DNA of 64,000 bases from Segetibacter sp. (GCF_025963695.1 NZ_JAOQAH010000028.1:62001-126000); one strand, 5' to 3'; counted from the stretch's first letter, positions 1-9,360 are shown. The notes: a model not told the origin generated them from the letters alone. Numbers and translations: made by a program.

Positions 1-1682
1 ATGAGTTCATGTTTTCCCGGAGATGTTCTGTAGTCGAAAGTATGAATAAAAGAGTCTTTTTTTCTGCTAAATAGCAACCAGTTGCCATCAAGCAAAGCTC
101 TAAAGCTTTTAATTTCTCCAAGGTTATCTGTTACCAGAAAAGAAATTGATTTTTTGCTGCTAACAGAGCCCCCATTTACAAAACCTGTTGCAGTAATTCG
201 TGGAGCGATGTTATCTATCACCAATTTTACCATTCCAAGGTCTCTGAATTTTGCTTCCATCCAATCATTTACCCAGAACCCTTTTACTACGTCTGTTTTT
301 CGATTGTTAACCAGTTGCACCACTACTTTTTCTCTATCCTCTGTAGTGAGGAAATCAGAAGGTTTTATACGTACAGTGAAACTGTCGTGAACCGGTGTTG
401 TATTATTATGCAGGTAAAGAATGGGCGACACTGCCTTGGTATCATTAGAAATAACAGATTTGTAAACAAAAGGAACAGTGTCATAAAAAGCTTTTTCTGA
501 AAAAACCGCTTCAACATCGGTTGTTTTAAAAACGTTTTCTTTCCCCGGTATCATTGAGAGATTATTTGCATTAAACATCAACTTTTCATTTGCTGATCCG
601 TCCCATTTCAACTTAAATTTTATCACGGACGCGTTACCTGCTACATCTTTAACTACAACTTCAGCCTGATGAATTAACGTATCTGAAAGCACAATTTGGC
701 CGTCATCGTCCTGTGAAAATATAAGACTGTAATTACCCGGCAGTCTACTTAAGTGTTGAATAAAGTTTCCACCTGACAGCCTTGTTTTGTAATCGATACT
801 TGCATTTATATACCTTGTCTCATCATACGAAAAGTCGTTTAACTTAAAGGTTGATCGCAAAGAATTATCAACTGAAATACTCGCCTCATAAATACCATAA
901 TAATTTGATACAGCAGTTATTTTATCACCTGCAGCAATACCGAAACTTACTAAAGGAGACTGTAGCGTTACAACGTTACTTGTTGCAGAATAATTTCCAT
1001 TTGATCCTGATATAGGTATTGAAGTAGGGCCGACCTGGTATGTGCTGTACCTTCTATCGTAAGCATAAAGGCGGAAAATAGTTGGTTTAATATTATCGTC
1101 TAAACCGAAATTGAAAAGCCAGGGATTTAGATTGTTGCCTGTTTTTGTATCCCTGATTTCAAAATGAAGATGTGGACCTGCTGACCCTCCTGTGTTACCA
1201 CTGAAAGCTATGAACTGACCTTTTGTTACAGGAAATTGATTAGGTTCAAACTCAAACTCCTGCTCCCATTTTTGATCGTTATATTGTTTCTCTTTTAAAT
1301 AGTCATCTAAAGGCTTATAAAAGTCATTTAAATGAGCATATAAAGTAGTATAGCCGTTAGGGTGGTTTATATATATAGCTCGACCAAAGCCAAACCTTTC
1401 AATTTTTATTCTGCTTATATATCCTTCGGCTGCCGCATAAACAGGCAGGTTTTCTCGTTGATTGGTACGGATATCAAGACCCATGTGAAAGTGATTTGGC
1501 CTTAACTCCCCAAAATTCGCAGCAAGTTTAATAGGGATATCAAGAGGATTTCTAAAGTAGCCTTGCGGATACTCTGCTGTAGTAGTTTGCGCTTGCATCT
1601 TTGGTTTAGTCACTGGGGCGTCAGAAACTTTTGAGAATAAAGAATACGCAAACAAAAGGAGGAATACGAGTAATGCTTTCAT
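1..1682 (-). CDS. M23 family metallopeptidase, exported (partial, C-terminus outside window)
   Basis: Probable peptidoglycan endopeptidase of the LytM/M23 type, acting outside the inner membrane. The reverse-strand frame is open from an ATG at 1682 to the window edge, about 560 codons, so the stop is missing. An N-terminal signal peptide (about residues 1-20, rich in Leu/Phe) precedes the peptidase domain. Zn ligands are visible as HxxxD (H66, D70) in the segment NHFHMGLD, as YAHL near residue 117, and as the GPHLHFE motif near residues 169-175. The remaining roughly 380 residues are a long C-terminal extension, probably beta-rich. The next gene to the right runs the other way. Family assignment is firm; the substrate is inferred from the family. 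Confidence 0.9.
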   Translation of the reverse strand, partial: MKALLVFLLLFAYSLFSKVSDAPVTKPKMQAQTTTAEYPQGYFRNPLDIPIKLAANFGELRPNHFHMGLDIRTNQRENLPVYAAAEGYISRIKIERFGFGRAIYINHPNGYTTLYAHLNDFYKPLDDYLKEKQYNDQKWEQEFEFEPNQFPVTKGQFIAFSGNTGGSAGPHLHFEIRDTKTGNNLNPWLFNFGLDDNIKPTIFRLYAYDRRYSTYQVGPTSIPISGSNGNYSATSNVVTLQSPLVSFGIAAGDKITAVSNYYGIYEASISVDNSLRSTFKLNDFSYDETRYINASIDYKTRLSGGNFIQHLSRLPGNYSLIFSQDDDGQIVLSDTLIHQAEVVVKDVAGNASVIKFKLKWDGSANEKLMFNANNLSMIPGKENVFKTTDVEAVFSEKAFYDTVPFVYKSVISNDTKAVSPILYLHNNTTPVHDSFTVRIKPSDFLTTEDREKVVVQLVNNRKTDVVKGFWVNDWMEAKFRDLGMVKLVIDNIAPRITATGFVNGGSVSSKKSISFLVTDNLGEIKSFRALLDGNWLLFSRKKDSFIHTFDYRTSPGKHEL

Positions 1683-2143
1683 CAATGCTTTAGTTACTAT
1701 TATTAAAGTTCACGTGAGAAAAACAAAAATCTTACCATAAGAGAAGTTGTTCTTAACATTAACCTTCTAAACTACCTCATACAACTTTAAGCGATTGAGC
1801 TATTAGCAGTAGGAATAAAATTTATTAGAGTTTGGTAACGAAGACTTTTTAAATTCATTGTTCTGGTGCTTTTTTTAATTGCTTAGGCAAAGAACCAGAA
1901 ACATAGGCAATAATTGCAAAAACAGATTTAACGGCTTAGGGGTGCGACGCAAGAATGTTTAATAGTAGCAATCAGGCTGACTGCCGTAATACAAACCCAA
2001 ATAAAACCCGTTCTAAATTAAGGTGTTAAAGCTTTTGGACCTTTGCCTATCGAAAATCAGGAAAAGAGGAATGGTTTCTTTAAGCCATGGGTGTAATTGA
2101 ACAGTCGAAACTGCTCCATGGAAAACTGTATTTTTGCAAGGCT
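1683..2143. other. Intergenic region with a dispersed repeat copy
   Basis: Divergent spacer between the M23 peptidase and the 2144 gene. It contains no convincing ORF. A copy of the dispersed TGCGACGCA repeat lies at 1941-1957. A TATTTTTG sequence at 2129-2136 matches the Bacteroidota -7 box TAnnTTTG just before the downstream gene; no clear -33 TTTG box was found at the expected spacing. Confidence 0.6.
1941..1957 (+). repeat. Dispersed intergenic repeat, copy 1 (TGCGACGCA core)
   Basis: GGTGCGACGCAAGAATG. The palindromic core TGCG-A-CGCA is followed by AA-N-AATG. The downstream TTTA is shared with the copy at 52624, which gives a longer match than the core alone. Confidence 0.65.
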
Positions 2144-2488
2144 ATGAATATAAGTGATGATTTACAGAGTCGTTGGTGGAACCTGGAGGCAAAGCTGGTA
2201 GAACGTTTTGGTAAAAAGCCGGATATGGAAGCCATACTTTTTCTCGTTGGAATGCAGGAGACAGGATTTGTGCAATCTAAAATAACCAAAGAACAAAAGC
2301 AGGATCTTATGCATGTTGCTGTTTGTACCTTGCTAAGTCAAAGCGGTTACTACCTGATAGAAGGAAAAGATGAAGAAGGCTGGCCGCATTTTAAACAGTT
2401 AAAAGAAATACCTTCTTTACATGTTATTGAACAAGAGAATTTTTTAAAAGACCATGTATTGTTATACTTTGAAAAACACGGATTGTGA
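2144..2488 (+). CDS. Conserved hypothetical protein
   Basis: A small soluble protein of about 114 residues starting MNISDDLQSRWW. I recognise the general look (RFGKKPDMEAILFLVGMQE) as a conserved Bacteroidota family without a known function. The frame is open from an ATG at 2087. I prefer the internal ATG at 2144 because a TAnnTTTG-type -7 box (2129-2136) sits directly upstream of it and inside the longer frame. No signal peptide or membrane segment is seen. Its stop overlaps the GTG start of the following cyclophilin gene, so the two are probably co-transcribed and translationally coupled. Confidence 0.7.
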   Translation: MNISDDLQSRWWNLEAKLVERFGKKPDMEAILFLVGMQETGFVQSKITKEQKQDLMHVAVCTLLSQSGYYLIEGKDEEGWPHFKQLKEIPSLHVIEQENFLKDHVLLYFEKHGL

Positions 2489-3261
2489 TAAATAATATTT
2501 TGAGAAGGCTAGTTCCCTTTGTTGTCTTTTTTTGCTACCAGATTGAACAAGTAACAGCACAGCCTCCGGTTAAAACAGTTGTGAGAAAACAGCCTGTAAA
2601 ACAAGGTATGGCCAAAACCGGATTAGCAGCTATTGCGCCGTGGAAACAAATTGCTACAAAAGAAAGACTGGTAGAGATAACTACCGATTATGGGGTTATG
2701 ATTGCAAAACTCTACGACAGTACTCCTTTCCATCGTGATAATTTCGTAAAGCTTGTAGAGCAGAAGTTTTACGACAGCTTATTATTTCACAGGGTTATTG
2801 ATCAGTTTATGATACAAGGCGGAGATCCTGCCAGTAAAAATGCTGCTGTCGGGACGCGTCTAGGTTCAGGGTCACTTCCTGGTGATAGAATTCCTTCCGA
2901 GTTCAAATCCAACTTCATCCATAAAAAAGGAGTACTTGCAGCAGCAAGAGACGAAAACCCAGCAAAGGCAAGTAGCAATTGCCAGTTTTATATTGTACAA
3001 GGGAAAAATATGACCCAGCAAGAATTGGATAACGTGTATGACCAGCGCGTAAAAGCTTCAAACCCATTATTCAGTTATACGTCCAGCCAAAGGGAGGTAT
3101 ATACCCGAATTGGTGGAACGCCTTTTTTAGATCAGAGTTATACTGTGTTTGGAGAAGTCGTCAGCGGGTTAGATGTAATTGATAAAATTGCAAAAGCACC
3201 TAAAGACGCAACTGACAGACCTCTGGAAAACATTCGCATGACAATCAAGCTTTTAAATTGA
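2485..3261 (+). CDS. Peptidylprolyl isomerase, cyclophilin type, exported
   Basis: Cis-trans prolyl isomerase of the cyclophilin fold, probably periplasmic. The start is GTG, overlapping the preceding stop (GTGA). The N-terminus has a basic stretch then a hydrophobic segment (LVPFVVFFC) and a plausible cleavage after TA near residue 25. The cyclophilin domain spans about residues 55-258. The core FHRVIDQFMIQGGDP and the later SNCQFYIVQG are typical of the family. An insertion between the two conserved blocks and the end (around QREVYTRIGG) is common in Bacteroidota members. It is a folding helper for exported proteins by family knowledge; no specific client can be inferred. Confidence 0.92.
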   Translation: MINNILRRLVPFVVFFCYQIEQVTAQPPVKTVVRKQPVKQGMAKTGLAAIAPWKQIATKERLVEITTDYGVMIAKLYDSTPFHRDNFVKLVEQKFYDSLLFHRVIDQFMIQGGDPASKNAAVGTRLGSGSLPGDRIPSEFKSNFIHKKGVLAAARDENPAKASSNCQFYIVQGKNMTQQELDNVYDQRVKASNPLFSYTSSQREVYTRIGGTPFLDQSYTVFGEVVSGLDVIDKIAKAPKDATDRPLENIRMTIKLLN

Positions 3262-3310
3262 ATGTTTTTGAGATAAATAATTTAATATTTGTAAATATAA
3301 AATCGAACGT

Positions 3311-3688
3311 ATGAATTTTCCTGAGAACTTGAGGTATACAAAAGATCACGAATGGATTAAATTGGAAGGCAATACTGCAACCATTGGCATTACTGAATTT
3401 GCACAAAGTGAACTGGGTGATATAGTATATGTTGATATAAACAGTGTTGGCAAAACACTAAACGCTGAAGAAATATTTGGTACCGTTGAAGCGGTAAAAA
3501 CTGTGAGTGATCTTTTTTTACCGCTTGCAGGTACAATTGCTGAGGTCAACCCTGCCTTAGCCAATCAGCCCGAGCTTGTAAACGCTGACCCTTACGGCAA
3601 TGGATGGATGATTAAATTAACTGTGAGTAATATTACTGATTACGAAACATTAATGAGTGCCGAAGCATATTCTAAACTTGTTGCTTAA
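3311..3688 (+). CDS. gcvH: Glycine cleavage system H protein
   Basis: Lipoyl carrier of the glycine cleavage complex. It shuttles the aminomethyl group between P, T and L proteins in the cytoplasm. The 125 residues match the family length (about 125-130). The lipoylated lysine is K63 in the motif GTVEAVKTVSDL, and the N-terminal YTKDHEWI is diagnostic. The gene stands apart from gcvT/gcvP, which are not in this window. It begins 49 bp after the cyclophilin gene. An AT-rich TAATATTTG lies in that spacer, close to a -7 box but with one extra base. Confidence 0.96.
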   Translation: MNFPENLRYTKDHEWIKLEGNTATIGITEFAQSELGDIVYVDINSVGKTLNAEEIFGTVEAVKTVSDLFLPLAGTIAEVNPALANQPELVNADPYGNGWMIKLTVSNITDYETLMSAEAYSKLVA

Positions 3689-3768
3689 AAAAATCCGGCG
3701 AGAACTACTTTCCGTACATTAGTTAAGTTCGCTTTCGCCCTTCATTATTTTTCTAACTCCGCTGCTAT

Positions 3769-4311
3769 TTGAATACCGGCAATTTATATCATGAAAGCGA
3801 ATTGGTGTCGTTGCTAAAACAACGTCATGAGCATGCATTCAATTATTTGTATGACCATTACTCGGGCTCTTTGTATTCTGTAATTGTTAGCATTGTTCCC
3901 AACAGGGAGCTAGCGAATGATTTGCTGCAAGAGGTTTTTGTGAAAATATGGCGACAAATTGCAACCTATGATAATGAAAAAGGCAGGCTGTTTACCTGGA
4001 TGCTTAATGTGGCCAGAAATGCAAGTATTGATGCAGTTAGAAGTAAAAATTATCAGCAAAACCAGCAAAACAGGGAACTGACGGAAAACATATATGAAGA
4101 GGGCGGAAGTGTGCAGATGAATACCGACAAAATAGGGTTGCGAAAAATAGTGTACAAATTAAAGGATGAATATAGGGTGTTGGTGGAGCTATCCTACTTT
4201 GAAGGATACACACAGGATGAAATTTCAAAAATGTTGAAAATTCCATTGGGTACAGTGAAAACCCGGCTTAGAAGTGCCTTAATTCAATTAAAACAAGTCA
4301 TCAAACCTTAG
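3769..4311 (+). CDS. ECF-type RNA polymerase sigma factor
   Basis: Group 4 (ECF) sigma factor. Region 2 is visible as RHEHAFNYLYDHYS to ELANDLLQEVFVKIWRQ with the following W (TWMLNVARNASIDAVR). Region 4 is the HTH LVELSYFEGYTQDEISKMLKIPLGTVKTRLRSAL. At about 180 aa it has the usual ECF length. The first in-frame start after an upstream stop is TTG at 3769; no in-frame ATG exists near the N-terminus, so the exact start is uncertain. The stop TAG shares a base with the GTG start of the next gene, an RskA-type anti-sigma factor, so this is a sigma/anti-sigma operon. Confidence 0.93.
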   Translation: MNTGNLYHESELVSLLKQRHEHAFNYLYDHYSGSLYSVIVSIVPNRELANDLLQEVFVKIWRQIATYDNEKGRLFTWMLNVARNASIDAVRSKNYQQNQQNRELTENIYEEGGSVQMNTDKIGLRKIVYKLKDEYRVLVELSYFEGYTQDEISKMLKIPLGTVKTRLRSALIQLKQVIKP

Positions 4312-5129
4312 TGGATATACACGCTTACATAGAAAGTGGAATCATTGAGAGTTACGTACTTAGCCTTACGAGTACTGAAGAGTCTGTTGAAGTTGAAAAA
4401 TTCCGAACTGAATATGTTGAGGTTGAAGCAGCTATAGCTGAGTTTTCGCAAGCGCTAGAGCAACATGCATTTGAAAATGCAATTATTCCCCCACCTGAAT
4501 TAAAGGCTAAAGTATTAGCTGCGATCAAAGAAGCGCGTGGGGTAGAAGAGCCGACCACCGCAATGGCACCGCAAACCGAAAAAAGCTTCGTTGTTCCACT
4601 CCATCAAACAACCAGTTGGAGGATGATTGCTGCAGCCTCAGTTATTTTATTTATAGTCAGCGCAGCAGCGAATTTTTATTTATACCAACAGTACAGAAAC
4701 AAGGAAGACGATTACGAGGCCCTTTTATCTCAAAGAGAAACGTTACAAGCAAAAAACGATGTTTATCACACACAGTTAAAAGAATGGCAATCGGCTGCAG
4801 CAATGATGGCAGACACCGGGATGGCCATGATTAAAATGGCAAGTGCCAAGGGAAAAGACGATGCCGCTACTGTATTTTGGGATAAACGTAACAAAGATGT
4901 TTTTGTAATGGTAAATAAATTGCCTGAACCACAAGTTGGAAAGCAATACCAGTTGTGGGCTATGGTTGATGGACAACCCGTAGACGCAGGTATTCTTGAT
5001 CTCTCTTGCACTAGTGTTTGTAAAATGAAGAATGTTCCAAGGGCGCAGGCTTTCGCGATTACATTAGAAAGGGAAGGTGGCAATAAAATTCCTAATCTTA
5101 AAGCTCTTTTTGTTATAGGAAATGTGTAG
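4311..5129 (+). CDS. Anti-sigma factor, RskA-like C-terminal domain
   Basis: Membrane anti-sigma factor expected to sequester the sigma factor encoded immediately upstream. A GTG start overlaps the upstream TAG by one base. The cytoplasmic N-terminal part (about residues 1-100) has the EYVEVEAAIAEFSQALE-type helix seen in anti-sigma proteins. One transmembrane helix lies at about 104-125 and a charged coiled-coil stretch at about 127-155. The periplasmic RskA/anti-sigma-K domain follows (KLPEPQVGKQYQLWAMVDGQPVDAGIL). The signal it senses cannot be read from the sequence. Confidence 0.88.
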   Translation: MDIHAYIESGIIESYVLSLTSTEESVEVEKFRTEYVEVEAAIAEFSQALEQHAFENAIIPPPELKAKVLAAIKEARGVEEPTTAMAPQTEKSFVVPLHQTTSWRMIAAASVILFIVSAAANFYLYQQYRNKEDDYEALLSQRETLQAKNDVYHTQLKEWQSAAAMMADTGMAMIKMASAKGKDDAATVFWDKRNKDVFVMVNKLPEPQVGKQYQLWAMVDGQPVDAGILDLSCTSVCKMKNVPRAQAFAITLEREGGNKIPNLKALFVIGNV

Positions 5130-5209
5130 TTCTTTTCTTTCATCCCACTTGCCATAAATATCCCTTTATCTTTAGCGAGTTTTTTAACGTTGAAACTGGC
5201 TGCTGATTT

Positions 5210-5623
5210 ATGAGATTTAATTCCTTTCTTCCTGGTATCATTTGGTTTGTTATTTCTGCTTTTTTGCTTGCTCTTCCTGGTAGCGATCTTCCACACGCTG
5301 ACTTTTTCAACATTCCCTATTTTGACAAGTATGTTCATTTCGCAATGTTCTTTCTGGTTACGACCTTATTTTGCTATCCTTTTATTCAATCTTTGTACAC
5401 CGGGTCGGTGGTAAGAGCATGGTTTATTAAGGTAACGGTGTATTCGATCGTATATGGGATTACTATGGAATTTGTACAAAAATACCTGGTGTACGGGCGT
5501 TCTTTTGACCTTATTGATATTGTCTTTGATACTTTGGGTAGTGTGGCAGGACTGCTATTGATGATGAAATATCACAACAAAAAAATAGGCCCCAATAGAA
5601 ATCGGGGCCGCAACCAAAACTAA
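5210..5623 (+). CDS. VanZ-like membrane protein
   Basis: A 137-residue integral membrane protein with four predicted hydrophobic segments. The VanZ signature is visible: DKYVHFAMFF near residue 43 and the acidic YGITMEFVQKYLVYGRSFDLIDIVFDTLGSVAG region. Function is unknown in most bacteria; VanZ proper affects teicoplanin resistance. The last codons overlap a strong inverted repeat at 5588-5609 that acts as a terminator for the opposing genes. A second, unrelated VanZ-like gene sits at 40041-40499. Confidence 0.82.
   Translation: MRFNSFLPGIIWFVISAFLLALPGSDLPHADFFNIPYFDKYVHFAMFFLVTTLFCYPFIQSLYTGSVVRAWFIKVTVYSIVYGITMEFVQKYLVYGRSFDLIDIVFDTLGSVAGLLLMMKYHNKKIGPNRNRGRNQN
5588..5609 (-). terminator. 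Rho-independent terminator for leftward transcription
   Basis: GGCCCC and GGGGCC form a 6-bp GC stem with a 10-nt loop. On the minus strand it is followed by a T-rich run (seven A residues at 5579-5585 on the plus strand). It would end leftward transcripts from the DUF937-like and prfA genes. It lies inside the last codons of the convergent VanZ gene. Confidence 0.75.
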
Positions 5624-5805
5624 CTGCTTATGAGAAAATTTGACTACTTTCTTATAGTAATCCTATATGTTTAAGACAAAGTTTATGCCAACCTTGTTTG
5701 TTCTGTTGTTAACTATTTTTCCTTACCGGGTCAAAAATAAGAATGTGCGAAATAAATAAGGAAAGCGCATACAAAATGTCAAAAGAACTTTAAATATCCT
5801 TTTTT

Positions 5806-6294
5806 CTACTTAAACATGCCGCCTATTTTACCCATTATTCCACCACCATCTTTATCTCCACCCCCGAGGCTGTTCATAATGCTACCTAATCCACCACCTC
5901 CGGTTAAACCTCCCAGTACGTCAGACAAATCGAAACTTTTATCATTAGGATCGTTTGTTTTATGAACAAACTTTTGCAACACCATTGGAATGAGTGAAGC
6001 TGCTATTCCACCGGCTTTACCTGAGTCTAGTCCAAATTTTTGCATTAGATTTTGTGCAAAACCCGATTGTATATTTTGCGCAACAGGCGAAGTCGATGCG
6101 CCTGCCGGCCCGTTTTTAAATAAGCTTTGCACCTCATCAGTATTTCCGTTTGCAACAGCAGTCTTTAGCCCGCTTATGATAGAACTTGAAGCATCAGCCA
6201 CGGCTTCTTCGTTTCTTTCATTAGGAATCGCCGGGTTATTAATAATAGCATCACCGGCATGTTCCCTTACCAGGTTTTGAAGATTTTCAAGCAT
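5806..6294 (-). CDS. DUF937/YidB-like hypothetical protein
   Basis: A 162-residue protein whose middle (SPVAQNIQSGFAQNLMQKFGLDSGKAGGIAASLIPMVLQKF) resembles DUF937/YidB-like proteins. The C-terminus is rich in glycine (LGGLTGGGGLGSIMNSLGGGDKDGGG). No signal peptide is visible. The biochemical role is unknown. It lies 69 bp downstream of prfA on the same strand and is probably read through from it. Both would end at the terminator at 5588-5609. Confidence 0.65.
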   Translation of the reverse strand: MLENLQNLVREHAGDAIINNPAIPNERNEEAVADASSSIISGLKTAVANGNTDEVQSLFKNGPAGASTSPVAQNIQSGFAQNLMQKFGLDSGKAGGIAASLIPMVLQKFVHKTNDPNDKSFDLSDVLGGLTGGGGLGSIMNSLGGGDKDGGGIMGKIGGMFK

Positions 6295-6363
6295 AATTAT
6301 GGTTTTACATCTTTTCTGAGTAAAAAGATTAAGCCATCGTTCCTTAAATATGAATTCGATTAG

Positions 6364-7431
6364 TTAACTCTCCTGGTTAGTCATTTTTGCGGCGTTCTCC
6401 GCCATTTGCAATTGCTCAATAAATTCATCAATGTCACCATTAATTACTGCATCTAAGTTGTAAGAGGTCAACCCGATCCTATGATCAGTAACCCTTCCCT
6501 GTGGCCAGTTGTAGGTACGAATTTTTGCACTACGGTCACCGGTACTAACCAAGGTTTTACGGTGCCGACTAATTTCGTCCTCCTGTTTGCGAACTTGTTC
6601 CTCGTAAAGCCTGGTCCGCAACATATTCATAGCTTTCTCGCGGTTACCTAACTGGCTCCGTTCGGTCTGGCAAACAACCACCGTTCCTGTAGGAATATGT
6701 GTAAGCAAAACTTTTGTTTCCACTTTGTTTACGTTTTGGCCACCCGCACCACCACTTCGCGCGGTTTCCATTTTTACATCGGCTTCATTCAGTTGAAAAT
6801 CAATCTCCTCTGCCTCAGGCATAACAGCTACAGTTGCCGCAGAGGTGTGTACACGTCCTTGTGTTTCAGTATTCGGAACCCTTTGTACCCGGTGAACTCC
6901 GCTCTCAAACTTCATTATTCCATACACATCTTCTCCCTGCAGTTCTACCAAAACTTCCTTATATCCTCCTGCAGTACCTTCATTTTCACTAACCAACGCA
7001 GTTTTCCAACCCCGCTTACTGGCATAGCGCAAGTACATATTTAATAAGTCACCGGCAAATAAGCTAGCTTCATCGCCGCCGGTGCCTGCCCTTATTTCAA
7101 GAACGGCATTCTTATCATCCTGCGGATCTTTAGGAATCAGCAGCTTTGTTAATTCTTTTTCAAGTTTTTCTTTTTTCTCTTCCAGTTCTGGCATTTCCAT
7201 TTTAGCAAGCTCTCTCATATCATCATCATTGCTGTTCAATGCATCACGGCCTAAATCATAATCTGCCAATACTTTTCTATATTCCTCTGCAGGCTGCATT
7301 ATCCTCTCAAGGCTTCGGTATTCTTTACTTAACCGCTGAAACTCTTTTTGGTTACCAATAATTTCAGGATTGGTAAGTGCAACTCCAACCTGTTCAAAGC
7401 GGCCTTTTATAGCATCAAGTTTATCTAACAT
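6364..7431 (-). CDS. prfA: Peptide chain release factor 1
   Basis: Recognises UAA and UAG stop codons and triggers peptidyl-tRNA hydrolysis. The 355 residues match the family. The catalytic GGQ is at residues 230-232 ([14 protein letters not shown]). The codon-reading PxT motif is P186-N187-T188 in the segment RVPNTET, which identifies RF1 rather than RF2. No programmed frameshift is expected. It is divergent from the amidohydrolase gene. Confidence 0.97.
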   Translation of the reverse strand: MLDKLDAIKGRFEQVGVALTNPEIIGNQKEFQRLSKEYRSLERIMQPAEEYRKVLADYDLGRDALNSNDDDMRELAKMEMPELEEKKEKLEKELTKLLIPKDPQDDKNAVLEIRAGTGGDEASLFAGDLLNMYLRYASKRGWKTALVSENEGTAGGYKEVLVELQGEDVYGIMKFESGVHRVQRVPNTETQGRVHTSAATVAVMPEAEEIDFQLNEADVKMETARSGGAGGQNVNKVETKVLLTHIPTGTVVVCQTERSQLGNREKAMNMLRTRLYEEQVRKQEDEISRHRKTLVSTGDRSAKIRTYNWPQGRVTDHRIGLTSYNLDAVINGDIDEFIEQLQMAENAAKMTNQES

Positions 7432-7482
7432 CTTAATTATAATAAATTATTTTTCTGGACCAACTGTGGTAATTCACCTCAT

Positions 7483-7498
7483 CATCGTTGTGTCACTC
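7483..7498 (-). repeat. Dispersed intergenic repeat, copy 2 (GTGACAC core)
   Basis: Read on the minus strand it is GAGTGACACAACGATG, identical over 16 bp to the copy at 29467-29482. A preceding TACAAG is also shared. It lies between the divergent prfA and amidohydrolase genes. Confidence 0.65.
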
Positions 7499-7575
7499 AC
7501 TTGTACTTGTATTTATTTCCAAAACCCAAAACCCAATTTTTTTTGTGGCCGCTAAGTTAAGCCTTTCCACTTCCA

Positions 7576-7604
7576 TTGCGTAACCTTCGGTTGTCTTACT
7601 TTTG
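7576..7604 (+). promoter_or_regulatory. Bacteroidota-type promoter of the amidohydrolase gene
   Basis: TACTTTTG at 7597-7604 matches the -7 consensus TAnnTTTG. A TTG at 7576-7578, 18 bp upstream, can serve as the -33 element. The ATG at 7612 follows after 7 bp, giving a very short leader. Confidence 0.55.
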
Positions 7605-7611
7605 GAGTAAT

Positions 7612-8790
7612 ATGCGTTTTCGAAAATTTCAGGCGGATCATCTTTTTACCGGAACGGAAATGCTTCCTTCAAACCAGGTGTTGATTTGTAACGAAGATGG
7701 AACCGTGCAACAAATCGTAGACGAACAAGAAGCTGGCGATAACATACAAAAGTTGAGGGGTGTGCTCACACCAGGGTTTATCAACTGTCACTGCCACCTG
7801 GAGCTTAGCCATATGAAAGCTTTGATACCTGAAAAAACAGGATTGATTGATTTCGTGTTTTCTGTAGTAACACAAAGACATTTTCCTGAAGAAGAAGTGC
7901 TGGAAGCCATTGCCGCGGCGGAAAACGAAATGATACAAAACGGTATTATAGCCGTAGGCGACATTTGCAACAACCTGCTTACACTTCAACAAAAGGAAAA
8001 GCAAAATCTTCGTTATTACAACTTTATCGAAGCAAGTGGCTGGATACCGGCAGTTGCCCCTCAGAGATTTGAAAGAAGCCTTCTAAATTATCATGCTTTA
8101 TCAGCCACCTCTCCAGCCTCAATTGTACCACATGCACCTTACTCAGTATCTGACTCTTTGTGGAAACTTATCCAGCCATTCTTCAAAAACAAAGTAGTAA
8201 GCATCCACAACCAGGAAACGGTTTTTGAAGATGAGTTGTTTATGCAAAATTCCGGTGATTTTGTTAGGATGTACGAAATGATGAAGCTTGATACTTCTTT
8301 TTATAAAGCTAGTGGTAAAAGCAGCCTTCAAACATACTTCGGTAACCTTTCTGGAGCGACTCGTGTTCTACTGGTTCATAACACCTTTACAAAAGAAAAT
8401 GATGTGACCTTCTTGAAAAAAGAAATCACTGATAACATTGTTTTCTTTTGCCTTTGTATAAATGCAAACCAGTACATTGAACAAGCTGTGCCACCAATAG
8501 AAATGCTTAGAAAGAACAATTGCAGAATTGTTTTAGGTACAGACAGTCTTGCGAGTAATTGGAGCCTCAGTATTTTCGACGAAATAAAAACGGTTCTAGC
8601 GGGTTTTCCACAGGTGGCGGTTGAGGAAGTGTTAATGTGGGCTACCCTAAACGGGGCAAAAGCCCTTGAAATGGACAACCAACTTGGAAGTTTTGAGAAA
8701 GGAAAAAAACCAGGAGTTGTTTTGCTTAAGAATCTAAAGCTGTCAGATATGGCAAGTTTACAAACAGCGTTACCTGAAAGACTGTTGTAA
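7612..8790 (+). CDS. Amidohydrolase family protein (metal-dependent hydrolase/deaminase)
   Basis: Amidohydrolase-superfamily enzyme of the aminohydrolase/chlorohydrolase (SsnA/TrzA/GuaD-like) branch. The metal site is visible as NCHCHLELSH (HxH near residue 58), SIHNQE, LLVHN and GTDSLASNWSLS, the Asp that completes the site. The open frame extends to 7576, but the ATG at 7612 lies just after a good -7 box, so I start there (392 residues). The substrate is unknown; deamination of a purine- or pyridine-like ring is the usual reaction in this branch. Confidence 0.87.
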   Translation: MRFRKFQADHLFTGTEMLPSNQVLICNEDGTVQQIVDEQEAGDNIQKLRGVLTPGFINCHCHLELSHMKALIPEKTGLIDFVFSVVTQRHFPEEEVLEAIAAAENEMIQNGIIAVGDICNNLLTLQQKEKQNLRYYNFIEASGWIPAVAPQRFERSLLNYHALSATSPASIVPHAPYSVSDSLWKLIQPFFKNKVVSIHNQETVFEDELFMQNSGDFVRMYEMMKLDTSFYKASGKSSLQTYFGNLSGATRVLLVHNTFTKENDVTFLKKEITDNIVFFCLCINANQYIEQAVPPIEMLRKNNCRIVLGTDSLASNWSLSIFDEIKTVLAGFPQVAVEEVLMWATLNGAKALEMDNQLGSFEKGKKPGVVLLKNLKLSDMASLQTALPERLL

Positions 8791-8848
8791 TCCCTATAAC
8801 CTATTTTAGAAATCGGCGTAAAGCCCTATTTTTATTTGTATTAAAATC

Positions 8849-9298
8849 ATGTCTTTGAAACGTAGTTCCGTTTTTGTCTTTTTACTTGCCGTATTCGCTT
8901 TAATTAGTGGTTACCTGCTATCTGCTATTTCACTTGCTGGCAGAACCGGGATTAACTTATTTTATACCCAATACAAGTTTCTCAAAGATTGGTGGAAAGG
9001 CGCTTTACTCGTATTTGTCGTTTGGGTAATATTGTTAGCGATCCAATTGTATGTTCATAAAAAAGCGAGTAAAAGTGCATCAATCATAGTACAGGCAGCC
9101 CTTTTGATTATTGCACTTGCAGGACTGTACATGTCATATTCCGACTTTCGAAATTCGCTTTCGCACCGCTGGTTAGGAGAACGTTTTCATCTCGGAGTTT
9201 ATCTTTTTTGGCTCGGTTGGATAGCGATATCGGTTTTTATGCTACTACAGAAGAAAATCGGCCGAATAGAAGATGGGGGAAAAGAAGAAATTAGCTGA
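8849..9298 (+). CDS. Hypothetical membrane protein
   Basis: A 149-residue protein with four predicted transmembrane helices, at about residues 8-29, 51-69, 79-98 and 118-136, joined by short basic loops. I do not recognise a domain. It follows the amidohydrolase by 58 bp on the same strand and may be co-transcribed. A 19-bp tandem repeat lies directly after the stop codon. Confidence 0.7.
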   Translation: MSLKRSSVFVFLLAVFALISGYLLSAISLAGRTGINLFYTQYKFLKDWWKGALLVFVVWVILLAIQLYVHKKASKSASIIVQAALLIIALAGLYMSYSDFRNSLSHRWLGERFHLGVYLFWLGWIAISVFMLLQKKIGRIEDGGKEEIS

Positions 9299-9322
9299 GT
9301 TGAAAGGGAATTATTTATTGGT

Positions 9323-9360
9323 GAATTGGGAGAGTGGTAATGAATTGGAAGAGCGGTAAT
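9323..9360. repeat. Two-copy 19-bp tandem repeat
   Basis: Two adjacent 19-bp units (9323-9341 and 9342-9360) of the form GAATTGG(G/A)AGAG(T/C)GGTAAT, with two mismatches. The repeat lies in the convergent spacer between the membrane protein and idi. Confidence 0.7.

Noticed and set aside
4766..5338. 190-codon minus-strand ORF overlapping the anti-sigma and VanZ genes
   Set aside because: Antisense to two well-supported genes, with a low-quality translation.
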